DNA of 64,000 bases, taken from the NCBI GenBank assembly GCA_965240325.2, contig OZ251232.1:1116001-1180000 (forward strand), in the 5' to 3' direction. Below are positions 10,031-21,100 of this stretch, in pieces (positions within the stretch are counted from its first letter, which is position 1; each line of letters starts with the position of its first letter). This stretch comes from Rebecca billardiae RCC1528 (lineage: Eukaryota > Haptophyta). The notes beneath the pieces are model-generated. The model worked only from the letters and a program-made list of their open reading frames with translations, did no database searches and was not told the origin of the DNA. Position numbers and translations under genes: made by a program.

Positions 10031-10585
10031 TGATTGGCGCTTCGCGCGTGTCGTGCGGTCCTTACTGTGTTTCGTGGGGCGAAGGGGCGTCCCCCTTGCT
10101 GGCGGTGGTTTCAGGTAACTGATGTTTCAGTCTGGTGAAAGCTGATGGAAGTGGCATCGAAGATTTTGGAATCTTCGTGTGCCTGCTTCCCTCGGTCGGA
10201 ATGCTCTCGGAATTCCGTTGATTGCCTTCGGGTCATTGCACGAAAGCTTCCTGTGATGATCGGGACGTCTCCTCGAAATGAAAAGAAAGTTCTGATGACT
10301 GCATGGTAGTCTCTGGTCCAGTTCAGGGTACCTTCCCAAGTGGTGAAGAATCCCTGGACCCTTGGATGTGTAGTCCGAAGACCTCATGTGTGTGCCGATA
10401 CTCCTTATCCTTGGAGTAGTAAATTGCATGAACAATGGCTGCTGTTGGCCTTGCTCTTGAATGGTGAAACCGATTGAATTGCATGATGAAAGTCTACTGT
10501 AGCTTGGCGGCTGAAATTGCTCAGCGCCTTGGAATTAAAGTCTCGAGCTGGGGAATGGCGCCGATGGCTGCCTTGGACTTTGACA
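10031..10585 (-). repeat. Copia 3' LTR (intact, 555 bp)
   Basis: It runs from TGATTGGCGC at 10031 to CTTTGACA at 10585 on the plus strand, giving TG...CA ends on the element strand. It is the uninterrupted reference that lets the split 5' LTR be reassembled. Confidence 0.92.
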
Positions 10586-10592
10586 CGCCCCC

Positions 10593-13500
10593 TCAATTCG
10601 AAACTGGTGTAACCATGATGTCTCGAAATTTGCTGAACTTGTCCTTGGGTAGCGCCTTGGTCAGACAATCGGCGATGTTTTCCGATGTGTGCACCTTGGT
10701 GATGTTGACTGCACCGAGGTCGACACAATCTCGAATAAAATGGTGTCGTACGTCGATGTGCTTGGTGCGCTTATGATGAATGCTGTTCTTTGAGAGATCA
10801 ATCGCCCCCTTGTTGTCCTCGTGGATCACAATGGGAGTCTTTGGAATGTTGAGGATATCGCTGATGACGTCGCGTAGGTAAACTGCCTCTTTGGCCCCTT
10901 CCGCGAGTGCGACATATTCGGCCTCACATGATGAGAGGGTTGTGATTGACTGCTTGAAGGTGCGCCACGATACTGGGCCGCCAGCATGGAAGTAGATATA
11001 GCTTCCGGTCGAGCGGCGATCTTTTGTATCGTTGGCCCAGTCCGAGTCCACAAACATCTCCGTCCGTGGCTGAGTAGCAGTAGCCGTTGATGTGAAAGTG
11101 ATGCCGGAATTCTTTGTCCCGGCCAAGTACCTGAGCACTCGCTTGGCACCTTTAAGGTCGTTCGAGCTTGGGCTTGCCATGTGCCTTGCCAACATATTGA
11201 CTGCATAGCTGATGTCGGGTCGGCAGGTGTTCATGATGAATAGTAGCGCTCCGACAATTGCTCGGTAGGTCTTTGATTCCTCCGGCGAGCACGATGATGA
11301 ATCGTCTGTCTCGACTGCTGTCGGATGCTCTGCTGCCGATCTGCACGGGTTGTCGACGGGCGTAATGTCGCTCATGTCGTGCTTCTTGAGGAGATCGGTG
11401 ATGTACTGTGACATGGAGATAGTCGTCGACTTGGGCCCCTGGGCGATACTCATGCCTAGGAAAGTCGTTGCTGGTCCCAGATCCCGGAGGGTGAATTCTT
11501 TTCGAATTTCTCCGATAATCGAGCTGGGTCTTGCGCTGTCGGGGGAGCTGCTCAGAATAAGCAGGTCGTCCACGTACACTGCGATGACGTCGATGATGTC
11601 TCCTGAGGTGCGGACGAAGATGCACTCCGACTGTGTGAGTTTCTTGAATCCTTTCTCTCGCAGTTTCTGGCTGAGGCGGATGTGCCATCGTCTGCCGCTC
11701 TGCTTAAATCCTGGAAGGGCCATATCCCAGTCAGCCGCGACCACGTGTCCCTCGGGTGGCTTGAGGGCACACGGGTACAGCGGGGGTAGCGTAGTGTAGA
11801 TCTTCAGGCCGTCCTCCAATGGGGCTTGGAGGTACGCCGTACTCACGTCTGCGGAGTGGATGATCCAAGGTCTTTCTGGTGTTCGTAGCTCCGTCGTCAG
11901 TGCCAATAGGAGGCGTACGTTCTCGTACCGGATAGTAGGCGAGAACACCTCGTCGTAATTGACTCCTTGAATCTGGCGGAAGCCTTGACCCACCAATCTT
12001 GCCTTGTACCTTTCGATGGTACCATCTGGATTGGCTTTGACCTTGAAGACCAGCTTCGATGGGATAATTGCTTTCCCTTTGGGAACAATTACGGGCGTGA
12101 ATGTGCCCAGCCTGTCGTGGGCCTCGTATTCTTCCATGATAGCCCTTGTCCAATCGGATGCTTGCTTGCTCTCCATCGCTTCCTTGAACGATGTAGGTAC
12201 CGGGATATCTGATGCGAGCTGCGCGAGCTGCGCGCGCGCGCGCGCGCGCCGCGTCGGCGGGAAGTATGACTTGCCAGTCATGTTGCGAGTCCGCTGTGGG
12301 CGGCGATCGGCGGAGGGAGGAGGCTGCTTTGGCTGCGGTGGCGTATTGCTCTGCGATGGTCCGCCTCCAGCTCCGGGGCCGTCTCCATCACCGTCGTCGC
12401 CGTCGCCATCATCTCCCTTCTCGTCGTCGTCGGGGTTGTCCCTGTCGTCCTTGTCATCGTCGTCTGATTCCTCGTCCGGCGATGGCGGATCGTCTCCTCC
12501 GCGCTCGGAGTCGCTGTCGGCGTCACTGCTGCTGCTGGAAAACTCTTCGTCGCCCTCCTCCTTGGTGTTGCTGTCACGGGTCTTACCAGCATCTGCACCT
12601 TGAGGAGGTCGCCGAGCGTTCCACGCCAGCAGGGGGTCCCGAATTTCGCGGATCTCCTTGAAATGCGTAGAGATTCGATCCAAAATGACTTGCTCGTTGA
12701 ACTTGACGTGCCGAGTGATGACGATTTTCCCGTCGTCGGCACTCAAAACGATGTATCCGTGCGATCGCTTGATGGTGCCTCGCTCGAAGATACCGTCAAA
12801 TCCGTATCCCAGTAAGATGCCCTCCCGCGCGCGCGGGAGTAGCTTGTTCTGCTTGTTGATCGACTGTACGAGGTAGATGCAGGGCGAGCCCCAGACTCTC
12901 AGCTTTTGCAGGAAGGGCCCGGGCGAGGTGCCAAACATCAACTCGTGCGGTGAAACCAGCTTGCCATCGCTGGTAGGATGCTTGCTCATCAGGTTGCGTT
13001 GCGCGGCAGCGCACTTGGCTGCCCAATACCACCATTTGTGGTGTACGCCTGAGAGGTACAGCATTGTCCTCGCGTCATTCATGATGACTCCGAGGCCACG
13101 TTCGGCGACGCCGTTCAGCTGCTGCGTGTGGGGGGGCGACATGTAGTTGCATAGCATGTCGTACCTGCGAAGGACTCGGTTCCAATTCTTTGAGTGTAAC
13201 TCTCGGCCTCCGTCGAGGTGAATGGTGCATCCGGCGATGCCCTTGTTCTGCATGGTGGCGGATAGAGAGTTGGCTCCCATCTCGCTGGCCATGAGGTCGA
13301 GCTTCTCCGGCGCTTCAGCCTTGTTTTGCATGTCGTAGAAGCGCATGTATCCGGAAAAATCATCGATGAATAGAGTTCCCCACCTTGGAGTCTTTGCGGG
13401 CAGCCCGTTGATGGGCCCGATGACATCGTTGTGGAGCATCTCGAGCGGTCGAGTTGTTCTCTCACGTGTGCCCGGGAACGGCTTGGCCTTGAACTTGGCA

Positions 13501-16500
13501 ACGTCGGAGGGCTGGTACGTGCAGGGCGATGCCTCCGACATCTTGTCGTTCGCGCGGTAGGTTGCGCGTACACGCTTGATATCGGCATATCCTAGTCTGG
13601 ATTGCCAGAGCGTGATCTTCCGCCCGTTCTTGATCGGGTCGACGTCTGGTGGCACGTCGTCCGCGGTGGCCGGCATGGCTGTCTCGGCCTTGGGTACGAC
13701 TGCCTTGAATCCGACCGTGTTGTCGGGGCGCAAATGAACCCTCTTGGGGCCGATGCGGATGTATGGTCGTTCGTCGAACACCACAGCCATTCCGACCGCG
13801 GCGAACGCGTTGACTGAAAAGAGAGTAGTATCGAGATCTTCGACTCCGACAACGTTTTCCAGGCACACCGGCACGGTTGTGTCTGAGTCGGCGTCGAGTA
13901 AGTATACGTACATGTCGCCTGCCTTGGATGCGTGTAGCTCAATGTCGCGCTTGGCAACCTTGACAGACATGCTGATCGGGTGAGCATTGTGTAGCAGGCC
14001 GAGGTTGATATCGACAAATGATTGGGACGCGCCCGAGTCCAGATACGCGTATTGCGTCGGCTCGAGATCTGCGTCATCGGGTTCCGGGTCGATGTCCTCG
14101 TCTTGCACCATCTGGGCCCGCGGCCTCCCCGCCCGCTTTTGGGGCGGAGGTACTTTGATGAACTTGCCGTCGCGCCCGCCGGGCTTGGCGGGCGGCTTGA
14201 AGTTGCCCTGCCTTGGTGCACCGGGCGGCCTGGGTGGCCGCAAGTCTGGATGTAGCTTCCAGCACCGCTCTGCGGTGTGGTTGCGTAGCCCACAGTGCGA
14301 GCACGTGACGGCTGGTTGTCGGCGGTCCGCCTCCTCAGTATTGAGAGCGTGCGCGGGACCACCCCGCTTGGGGTCACGTTGCGTTGCCTGTCGTCCCTTG
14401 GGCGACTGAGTCCAACGCCTGTATGCGTCCTCGATCTGGGCGGTGAGCTGTTCGGTCTGGGCCACGCACTGCTGGGGCGACATTGAACCGTAAATAGAGA
14501 TGACGGTCGAGTAGACCTCTGGGTGCTCGTGCATCCCGTTGTACAACTTGAAAACGAGGAGTGTGGCGTCGTCTAGCTCTCGATAGCGTGATGCGCGTAC
14601 CATCTCCACCGTTTGCTTGATCATCTCGGGGCCGCTCACCGGGGTCGGTCGGTCCGGGTAGAGCTTCTTGAACTCAGCTCGGAGCTCCGACATGGTCGAT
14701 ACGTTCAGCTCGTGCTCGAAGATCTCGAGCAGAGTGTGTAAATTCAGGAAATTCTCATTCGGATTCACGATGTGCCGTTTCGACTCGAGGTACGAAAAGA
14801 GACTCGGCAGCATCATGTCCTTGATACGCTTGAAAAGTACTTCCACCGATCGCTCGTAGACGATCGTCATCTGCATGATGGTGGTGTCCGCGTCCATGTT
14901 TGCGAATGCGGTTGCGTACGGTTCCCGAATAGCATTTTCGGCTGTCCACACGGCGGCCTCGGCCAGCGCGTATCCGGAGAGCCTGGCCTCGACGGGGGTG
15001 ACCATGGACGACGTAGTGTCGGTCGCTCTTCCCTTGAAGGAAGCCTTGACCTCGGTGACTGCGTCCTTGATCGCTCCGTGGATAGCCATTTTCGATTTGA
15101 TTGTGAAGAAATTCAGCTTGTAGCTTCCGACGCCAGGCTGGCTTGTCTGCACAGCCATCATTGCATGTGCGTCGCGCAAGTAGGTGATGCAAGCTTCGCC
15201 TCCATTTCTGCGCGTTCGTGGTGACGCGTCGAGCGAGCTTGTCTCAATGTGGTCCTCTGCTGTGGCATAGCTGCCCATGTCCGACGATGTAGAAGACTCG
15301 TCCCCATCGCTGCTCTGCTGTGCGCTGTTGTCGTCACCAGTCGTGGCAGGTGGGTAGGTTGTGACACCACCAGGTGGGCCGTCGTCAGCCGGCGAGTGTC
15401 CCTCGCTCGCTTCAGAAGTCAGCCCATAGAACTCTTTGTGCAGGAAGCATGCGACACCTGGCTGTAGGAGTGCGTCATTACAATGGAACATGAGATCGAA
15501 CTTGCTTTGGTGAAGCTCGTCCCTCTCCCGCACATAGTCTCCAACTGTGTAGTTGTGACCTTGCCGCTCTGCGGCTGCTGCGATGAAGCCTCCCGAGTAG
15601 ATAGTGCATCGTTTGGATGGCCGCCAAGGGCAAATATCATCGAGGCTGGCGCCTGCGTCGTTCACGACGCTCAGGCTGCGGCGATCAGCCGCTGCGACGG
15701 GTCCGTCCTGCCGGTGGAAGTGAATGCCATCATCATCAATGTCAATCCCGTCGTTCATCGCTGCAAACTGGATAATCTGCTCACATTCGAGCTGATGCTG
15801 AACTTGGATGGCGTCTGCGCATCGGTAGCTGCAGACTCTGCCCATCCCACAGATGATGCATTCGAGGGTGCAATGCATCGATGTGCACGACTGATTGTCG
15901 CATGGCTGGCGCGACTTCGGATCATCGTCGTCAATCTCACTCCACTGGCTGCAGTAGATGCCGTTGCCCATGTTCTTGCGCGTCGGGATCTCCGGGATGA
16001 TGCAATCGAAGGTCTCGCCTACACCATACCAACTGCTGACAGACAGGAGGGGGTAAGTGCACAGGTATGAGGACATGCGATGCTTGTCGCGCGCAGCGTG
16101 TTCCCATGCTGTCTTGTTGCAGCACAGGAAGGATTGGGGCCGATCAGTCGGATCGCTGCACATACCTCCAATGGTGAGGATGTCGTCTCCCATGTCCATC
16201 GGATCCTGGTAGACGAGTCCGTTGATGTCCATGGCCGCATCGGTGAGCACGCTGAGGACATCATTGAGGCTCAGCGCGTCCAGCGGCGGGGTCGAGCCGC
16301 GCGCGAGATCGTCGAGCTGCGGCGCGAACTCCTCGAACGGCTCCGACCGCTGTTCGCCAGTGATCTGGCCCGGGTCGAAGGGGTAGTGGCTGTGCGGCTC
16401 CTTGAAGTTGGTCACGACGCTGATGGTCGGGATGTCGCCCGCCATCGCGCCCGCCTCCGGCGCTGCGACGCTGCTGCCTCCATGCTGGTCGTGTCCAGTC

Positions 16501-17249
16501 GCAGTCGGCGACGCCGAGTCCGGGGATTCCGTCTGTGTCGTAGCGTCGCGATGCAGCGACTGCGACGACGGCGAGTCGTCCTTCTGCGAGGACGGGGGCA
16601 CTCGCCATTGCTCAGGGAGCACGACGGGCTGCTTGTAGTCCCAGCCCAGCGTGCCGGAGGGCCGCGGGCCGTTTGGGTACTTGTCGTGCGCCGACGATCG
16701 CTCCTGCGCGCTGGGGATCGTCATGGGTTCAGTTGCGCGCGCGCCGGTGCGCGGCGCGGCGCGCTCGGCCTCGCTGTGATGCGAGGGATGGTATCGGTGG
16801 CCCCGCGAGTGGGGCGGGTGCCAGTGCGCATGCGCGGAGTTGGATGGCCTTGTGCTCTCCGCGAACCGCGTCCCGTCGTAGGGTACGAGGTTGTCGTCGC
16901 TCCGCCGGTGGTGCTTGTACTCGGTCGGTGCGTGATGCCGGCCGCCGCCGTTGCCTTGGCGACTGGGGCCTTGCTCACCACGCGGGTAGTGTCCGTCGTG
17001 GCGGTCGCGGTTCTCGATGGAGCTGCGACGGTCCTCGTCGAAGGTACGCGGGCTCCCGCCCTGGTCGTACCGTCGCGAGGATGGGAACTCGATGTCTCCC
17101 TTGCGGCCGGTGTCGTTCCGTGCCGATCCGGCGTTGTCGCCGAAGTCAATGTCGAGGAGCATGGGGCTCCGCTTGTGGCGGAGCCGATCGATGCGGCTCC
17201 GCTTGTTGTAGTGCTCGTAAGTTCCGACGTCGTGCACCCGTGAGCTCAT
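10593..17249 (-). CDS. Copia gag-pol polyprotein with long N-terminal extension
   Basis: Single 2218-codon frame; the ATG at 17249 abuts the end of the 5' LTR. In order: a low-complexity charged N-terminus (1-280); a cysteine-rich MYND-like finger (about 440-485, CIICGMGRVCSYRC); a gag region with a CCHC knuckle CSHCGLRNHTAERC (about 990); aspartic protease DSGAS (about 1073); integrase with the HNDVIGP, LDGGREL and GVAERG motifs holding the DDE triad (about 1275-1385); an acidic, Ser/Asp-rich linker (about 1560-1640); reverse transcriptase with YVDDLL (about 1890); and RNase H (FVDSDWAND, SSCEAEYVAL, HEDNKGAI, 2065-2190). Protease-integrase-RT order is diagnostic of Ty1/Copia. Typical Copia proteins are about 1300-1500 aa, so the roughly 650-aa N-terminal extension is unusual. 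All catalytic motifs are present; it looks recently active. Confidence 0.95.
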   Translation of the reverse strand: MSSRVHDVGTYEHYNKRSRIDRLRHKRSPMLLDIDFGDNAGSARNDTGRKGDIEFPSSRRYDQGGSPRTFDEDRRSSIENRDRHDGHYPRGEQGPSRQGNGGGRHHAPTEYKHHRRSDDNLVPYDGTRFAESTRPSNSAHAHWHPPHSRGHRYHPSHHSEAERAAPRTGARATEPMTIPSAQERSSAHDKYPNGPRPSGTLGWDYKQPVVLPEQWRVPPSSQKDDSPSSQSLHRDATTQTESPDSASPTATGHDQHGGSSVAAPEAGAMAGDIPTISVVTNFKEPHSHYPFDPGQITGEQRSEPFEEFAPQLDDLARGSTPPLDALSLNDVLSVLTDAAMDINGLVYQDPMDMGDDILTIGGMCSDPTDRPQSFLCCNKTAWEHAARDKHRMSSYLCTYPLLSVSSWYGVGETFDCIIPEIPTRKNMGNGIYCSQWSEIDDDDPKSRQPCDNQSCTSMHCTLECIICGMGRVCSYRCADAIQVQHQLECEQIIQFAAMNDGIDIDDDGIHFHRQDGPVAAADRRSLSVVNDAGASLDDICPWRPSKRCTIYSGGFIAAAAERQGHNYTVGDYVRERDELHQSKFDLMFHCNDALLQPGVACFLHKEFYGLTSEASEGHSPADDGPPGGVTTYPPATTGDDNSAQQSSDGDESSTSSDMGSYATAEDHIETSSLDASPRTRRNGGEACITYLRDAHAMMAVQTSQPGVGSYKLNFFTIKSKMAIHGAIKDAVTEVKASFKGRATDTTSSMVTPVEARLSGYALAEAAVWTAENAIREPYATAFANMDADTTIMQMTIVYERSVEVLFKRIKDMMLPSLFSYLESKRHIVNPNENFLNLHTLLEIFEHELNVSTMSELRAEFKKLYPDRPTPVSGPEMIKQTVEMVRASRYRELDDATLLVFKLYNGMHEHPEVYSTVISIYGSMSPQQCVAQTEQLTAQIEDAYRRWTQSPKGRQATQRDPKRGGPAHALNTEEADRRQPAVTCSHCGLRNHTAERCWKLHPDLRPPRPPGAPRQGNFKPPAKPGGRDGKFIKVPPPQKRAGRPRAQMVQDEDIDPEPDDADLEPTQYAYLDSGASQSFVDINLGLLHNAHPISMSVKVAKRDIELHASKAGDMYVYLLDADSDTTVPVCLENVVGVEDLDTTLFSVNAFAAVGMAVVFDERPYIRIGPKRVHLRPDNTVGFKAVVPKAETAMPATADDVPPDVDPIKNGRKITLWQSRLGYADIKRVRATYRANDKMSEASPCTYQPSDVAKFKAKPFPGTRERTTRPLEMLHNDVIGPINGLPAKTPRWGTLFIDDFSGYMRFYDMQNKAEAPEKLDLMASEMGANSLSATMQNKGIAGCTIHLDGGRELHSKNWNRVLRRYDMLCNYMSPPHTQQLNGVAERGLGVIMNDARTMLYLSGVHHKWWYWAAKCAAAQRNLMSKHPTSDGKLVSPHELMFGTSPGPFLQKLRVWGSPCIYLVQSINKQNKLLPRAREGILLGYGFDGIFERGTIKRSHGYIVLSADDGKIVITRHVKFNEQVILDRISTHFKEIREIRDPLLAWNARRPPQGADAGKTRDSNTKEEGDEEFSSSSSDADSDSERGGDDPPSPDEESDDDDKDDRDNPDDDEKGDDGDGDDGDGDGPGAGGGPSQSNTPPQPKQPPPSADRRPQRTRNMTGKSYFPPTRRARARAQLAQLASDIPVPTSFKEAMESKQASDWTRAIMEEYEAHDRLGTFTPVIVPKGKAIIPSKLVFKVKANPDGTIERYKARLVGQGFRQIQGVNYDEVFSPTIRYENVRLLLALTTELRTPERPWIIHSADVSTAYLQAPLEDGLKIYTTLPPLYPCALKPPEGHVVAADWDMALPGFKQSGRRWHIRLSQKLREKGFKKLTQSECIFVRTSGDIIDVIAVYVDDLLILSSSPDSARPSSIIGEIRKEFTLRDLGPATTFLGMSIAQGPKSTTISMSQYITDLLKKHDMSDITPVDNPCRSAAEHPTAVETDDSSSCSPEESKTYRAIVGALLFIMNTCRPDISYAVNMLARHMASPSSNDLKGAKRVLRYLAGTKNSGITFTSTATATQPRTEMFVDSDWANDTKDRRSTGSYIYFHAGGPVSWRTFKQSITTLSSCEAEYVALAEGAKEAVYLRDVISDILNIPKTPIVIHEDNKGAIDLSKNSIHHKRTKHIDVRHHFIRDCVDLGAVNITKVHTSENIADCLTKALPKDKFSKFRDIMVTPVSN

Positions 17250-17641
17250 GATTGGCGCTTCGCGCGTGTCGTGCGGTCCTTACTGTGTTTCGTGGGGCGA
17301 AGGGGCGTCCCCCTTGCTGGCGGTGGTTTCAGGTAACTGATGTTTCAGTCTGGTGAAAGCTGATGGAAGTGGCATCGAAGATTTTGGAATCTTCGTGTGC
17401 CTGCTTCCCTCGGTCGGAATGCTCTCGGAATTCCGTTGATTGCCTTCGGGTCATTGCACGAAAGCTTCCTGTGATGATCGGGACGTCTCCTCGAAATGAA
17501 AAGAAAGTTCTGATGACTGCATGGTAGTCTCTGGTCCAGTTCAGGGTACCTTCCCAAGTGGTGAAGAATCCCCGGACCCTTGGATGTGTAGTCCGAAGAC
17601 CTCATGTGTGTGCCGATACTCCTTATCCTTGGAGTAGTAAA
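17249..17641 (-). repeat. Copia 5' LTR, piece 1 of 3
   Basis: Matches 10031-10423 of the intact LTR with about one substitution. The match stops at GGAGTAGTAAA, where the Helitron 3' end begins. Confidence 0.92.
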
Positions 17642-18157
17642 AACTCAGCCCTGGCGGGCGGGGGGGTCGGCGGGCCGTGCCAGTGCTGTCGCAATATTTC
17701 CCCAGCGGGTTCGCGTCTTTTAGCGGATTGACGGGCAGGATGACGAATAATAACAATGCGACATACAGATGATGGTGAGCTACCCGACGGCACTGACGAA
17801 TAATATATAACGCGACAGATGACTCTGGTGTGAGCTCACCGACAGTATGATTGCGCGTGTATTCGTGTACCCACTGCGGTACTCGTCATCGTGCTGAGCC
17901 GTCGACTGCGTGCACGCACTGCCAACTGATGATTGGCGTGCGACGGGCAGGCGCTTTCCATGCGCCGTTTAGTTTCCGGACAGACGAATAAAGTATGAAC
18001 TGCTGGATACGGGGTACCGGTTAGATCGCCGCCGCCAGAGTTGTGAGAATCGCAACGACGTCCCTATCATTCTATGGAGTGCACACACAATTAAAGGGGG
18101 CGCAGCTGGGTGTCACGAATTGAAATTGTTTAAAGCTGTGATCACCACAAAACGACG

Positions 18158-21100
18158 CTACTCGTGCCCGTCGGCGCGCGCCGCGCGCCAGATTGCGCAC
18201 GAGGCGCAGCCGTCGAGCGCACACGCGAGCCGATCGTCGTCGTCGTCGTCGGCGGCGGCAGCGCACGCGGCGTCGCGCACGCCGTCGTCGCAGGCCGCGT
18301 CGAGTCGCGCGAGCAGCGCCACCCAGCCCTCATCGCTCATGTGCGGCGCCATGCGCGCGCGCGTCGCGGCGTCGAGCTCGGCGACGCGCTGGCGCTCGAT
18401 CTCGGCGTCCGCGCGCCACGCGGCGTTGTTGATCGCCATGAAGTTCTCGAGCGTGAGCGAGGCGGCGAGCGCAAAGTCGCGCGCGCGGCGCGGGCGCGTG
18501 AAGGCGACGTACGTCGACCTGGGCCAAAGCGCCTCGGTGTTCAGGCCGCTGCTGAAGTCAAGGTGCACGACAATGCGCTTGATCATCTCCTTCTCGCCCA
18601 CGGTGATGCCCTGCACCTTGAAGAACGTCACGTGCATGCCGGGCTCGAGCGGCACCATCGTGCGCGAGCAGCAGTGGGCGTCGCAGTCCTTGGCGACGGG
18701 CGCGTACGCCACCCACGTCGGCGGCCAGCCCGCGGCAATCGGCTCGCCCTTGTACGTCGGGTGGTGCACGACGACCGCCGCCGGCTGGTGCTCGGGCGCG
18801 CCCTCGCCCGGCGCGTACATGGCGGCGACGCACGTCCCGCGCGTGGCGTTGGCGATGCCGCACGGCGCGCACAGCTCGGGGTAGCCGCCGCCGTTCGCGC
18901 AGCACACGAGCACGGACGAGGGCGCGAGGTGCGTGTACATCGGCAGCTGCCCGACTTGCTTGTTCGGGTCGCGCGAGGCGCGGCATCGGCCGACGCTCGT
19001 CGTGGCGCGCACTGTGGCGGCGGGCTCGTCGCGCGCGGCGGCCAGCGCGTCGACGCAGCGCACGTTGCCGTCGTTCACGTCGGCGCGCCGCCCCCACACG
19101 TGCATCACCTCGTCGACGCGCTCGAACAGCTCGCGCTCCTCCTCCGACATGTTGCCGAGCACGCGCGTCTGCGCCCAGTCAAAGTCTTGCCGGTCGAGCA
19201 GCCCGTGCTTCATGTGGCGTTGGAGCCGCTGCAGCGCGCGATCGTCGTCGTCGACGAGCTGCAGCCGCTTCTGCTCGGTGAGCACGATGGCGTCCACGAA
19301 CTCCTGGCGGTAGCGCACGCCGCCCAGCCGCTGCAGCCCCTGCAGCCGGGCGAGCGGCCAGTCGAGGTTGTTCTTGCCGACGGGGTCGAGCTGCGACGGG
19401 TCGCCGGCTACCGTCTGATCGAAGGGCAGCATGCGCGTGAGGCGCGCGCCGGGCGCCGCCGCCGGCACGGGCATGCCGAGCGCCTGCGCAAAGTCCATCA
19501 CGACGCTCTCGAACTGGCGCGCCGTGAGCATCGACGACTCGTCGATTTGCACCAGCTCGAGCGCCGAGCGCAGATCGCCACTCGCCTGGTCGACGCACGC
19601 GAGCGCGCGCAGCGCGTTGACGCGCTCGAGGCTCAAGCTGCCTGCGTCGTCAGCGCCGTTCTTCCGGTCGAGGCGCTCCGGGCACGTGCTTGCGACCGTG
19701 CGCGCGCGCGGCGACATCGAAACCGCGGCGGCGCCCGTGGGCGCGAGTCCCCCGGCGCAGCGCTCGCCGGCGGGGCGCGCGCCGAAGAGGCGGTGCGCGC
19801 AGCGCTCTTGTCCGCGCAGAACGACGCTCTTACCCGTGCCCGCCTCGCCGTGCAGCAGCAGGCGCGAATACTGGTAGTCCGGCGCGGCGCCGCTCGTCGT
19901 CGGACTCGTCGCCCGTCGGAGCATGGAGAGCAATGTCACGGCGATGGCCGCGCGCTGGCTCGGCGACGCTCGCAGCAGCGGCACGTCCAAAGGCGCGAGC
20001 TCGAAGGACCGAACTGTCGCGTCCGTGCGCACGGCGGCGTTCGCCGTCGCGCCCGGCGTCGTCTGGCCGGCGGCGTTGGCGAGTGCGCTGTGCGCGCGCG
20101 AGGCGAGCTGGCGCGGCAGATGGTCGGCCAGCGCGCGCTCGACATCGGCGCCCAGCGCGGCGAGCGCCGTCGGAGCGTCGCAGTCGTAAGCGGCGAGACC
20201 GCGCGCGAGCGCTTCGCGGCCCGCCGCGTGCCAGTTGAAGCCCGGCGGCGCGGGTCGCACGGTGTACGTGCCCACGCCGTCGTCGGCGCCGCCGGCGAGC
20301 GCCGGCGCGACGCGCGCCGCCGATGCGAGCGCCTCGAGATCGTTGGCGGTGCGCGCGCGATCGGCGCCGTCGTCGCGCTCGCTGTCGGAGGCGTCCGTCT
20401 CGCCGTCCGCGTCGCGCGCGTCGGCAGCTGGCGCGCGCTCCTCCTGTTCGCGTTGCCGCCGCTCCGTGGCGCGCTGCCTCGCGCAAGCGGCGGCCTGCGC
20501 GGCGCGCCGGCGCCCGCGGAAGGTGCTCGCAGTGTGCGCGTGCTTGATGAGCTCCACGACGCCCGGCGGGAACTCGCCCGACGCCCAGCGCTCGCCCCGC
20601 GCGTGCGGCACGTGCGAGCACGGCAGCTCGTTCGCATGCGTGTCGCACGACTCGACGGACCGACGGAGCTCGCCGTCGTCGTTCTCGTCGAGCCAGCACG
20701 CGTCGAGCAGCGCGTCGTGCGCGGACGCCGCCGGCTGGCCGTCGAGCATGACGAGCACGTCGGCCTCGGTGAACCACCGCCTGCGCGAGTGGAGCAGCAG
20801 CTGCATCGTCGCCCACCCTTGCTGCATCGGCCAGCTCACCATGTACGTGACGCCCGTCGCCTGCACGAACAGGTTGCGCTGGCACGGGCACGTGTCGGGC
20901 GGCGACGTGTTGCGCGCGCACTGGCAACGCACGAGCCACTCGTGCAGGCTCAGCCACTCGGAGTGGCCCTCGTCGATGCGCTCCTCGCGGTAGTCGATGT
21001 ACTGCTGCATGACGGGCTTCTTGGCCTCGACGCGCGATGATGGCCATATCGACGTCGGCGGGCGCGGCGCGGGCTCGCCGTTGGGCATCAGTGCCGTCGG

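Noticed and set aside
16080-17243. Plus-strand 387-codon frame
   Set aside because: Antisense to the Copia N-terminal region; composition only.
17249-17641. First reading: a second, tandem Copia sharing this LTR
   Set aside because: The missing LTR parts were found at 27035-27110 and 31719-31808 followed by the TATAT duplication, so a single Copia with a split LTR explains everything.
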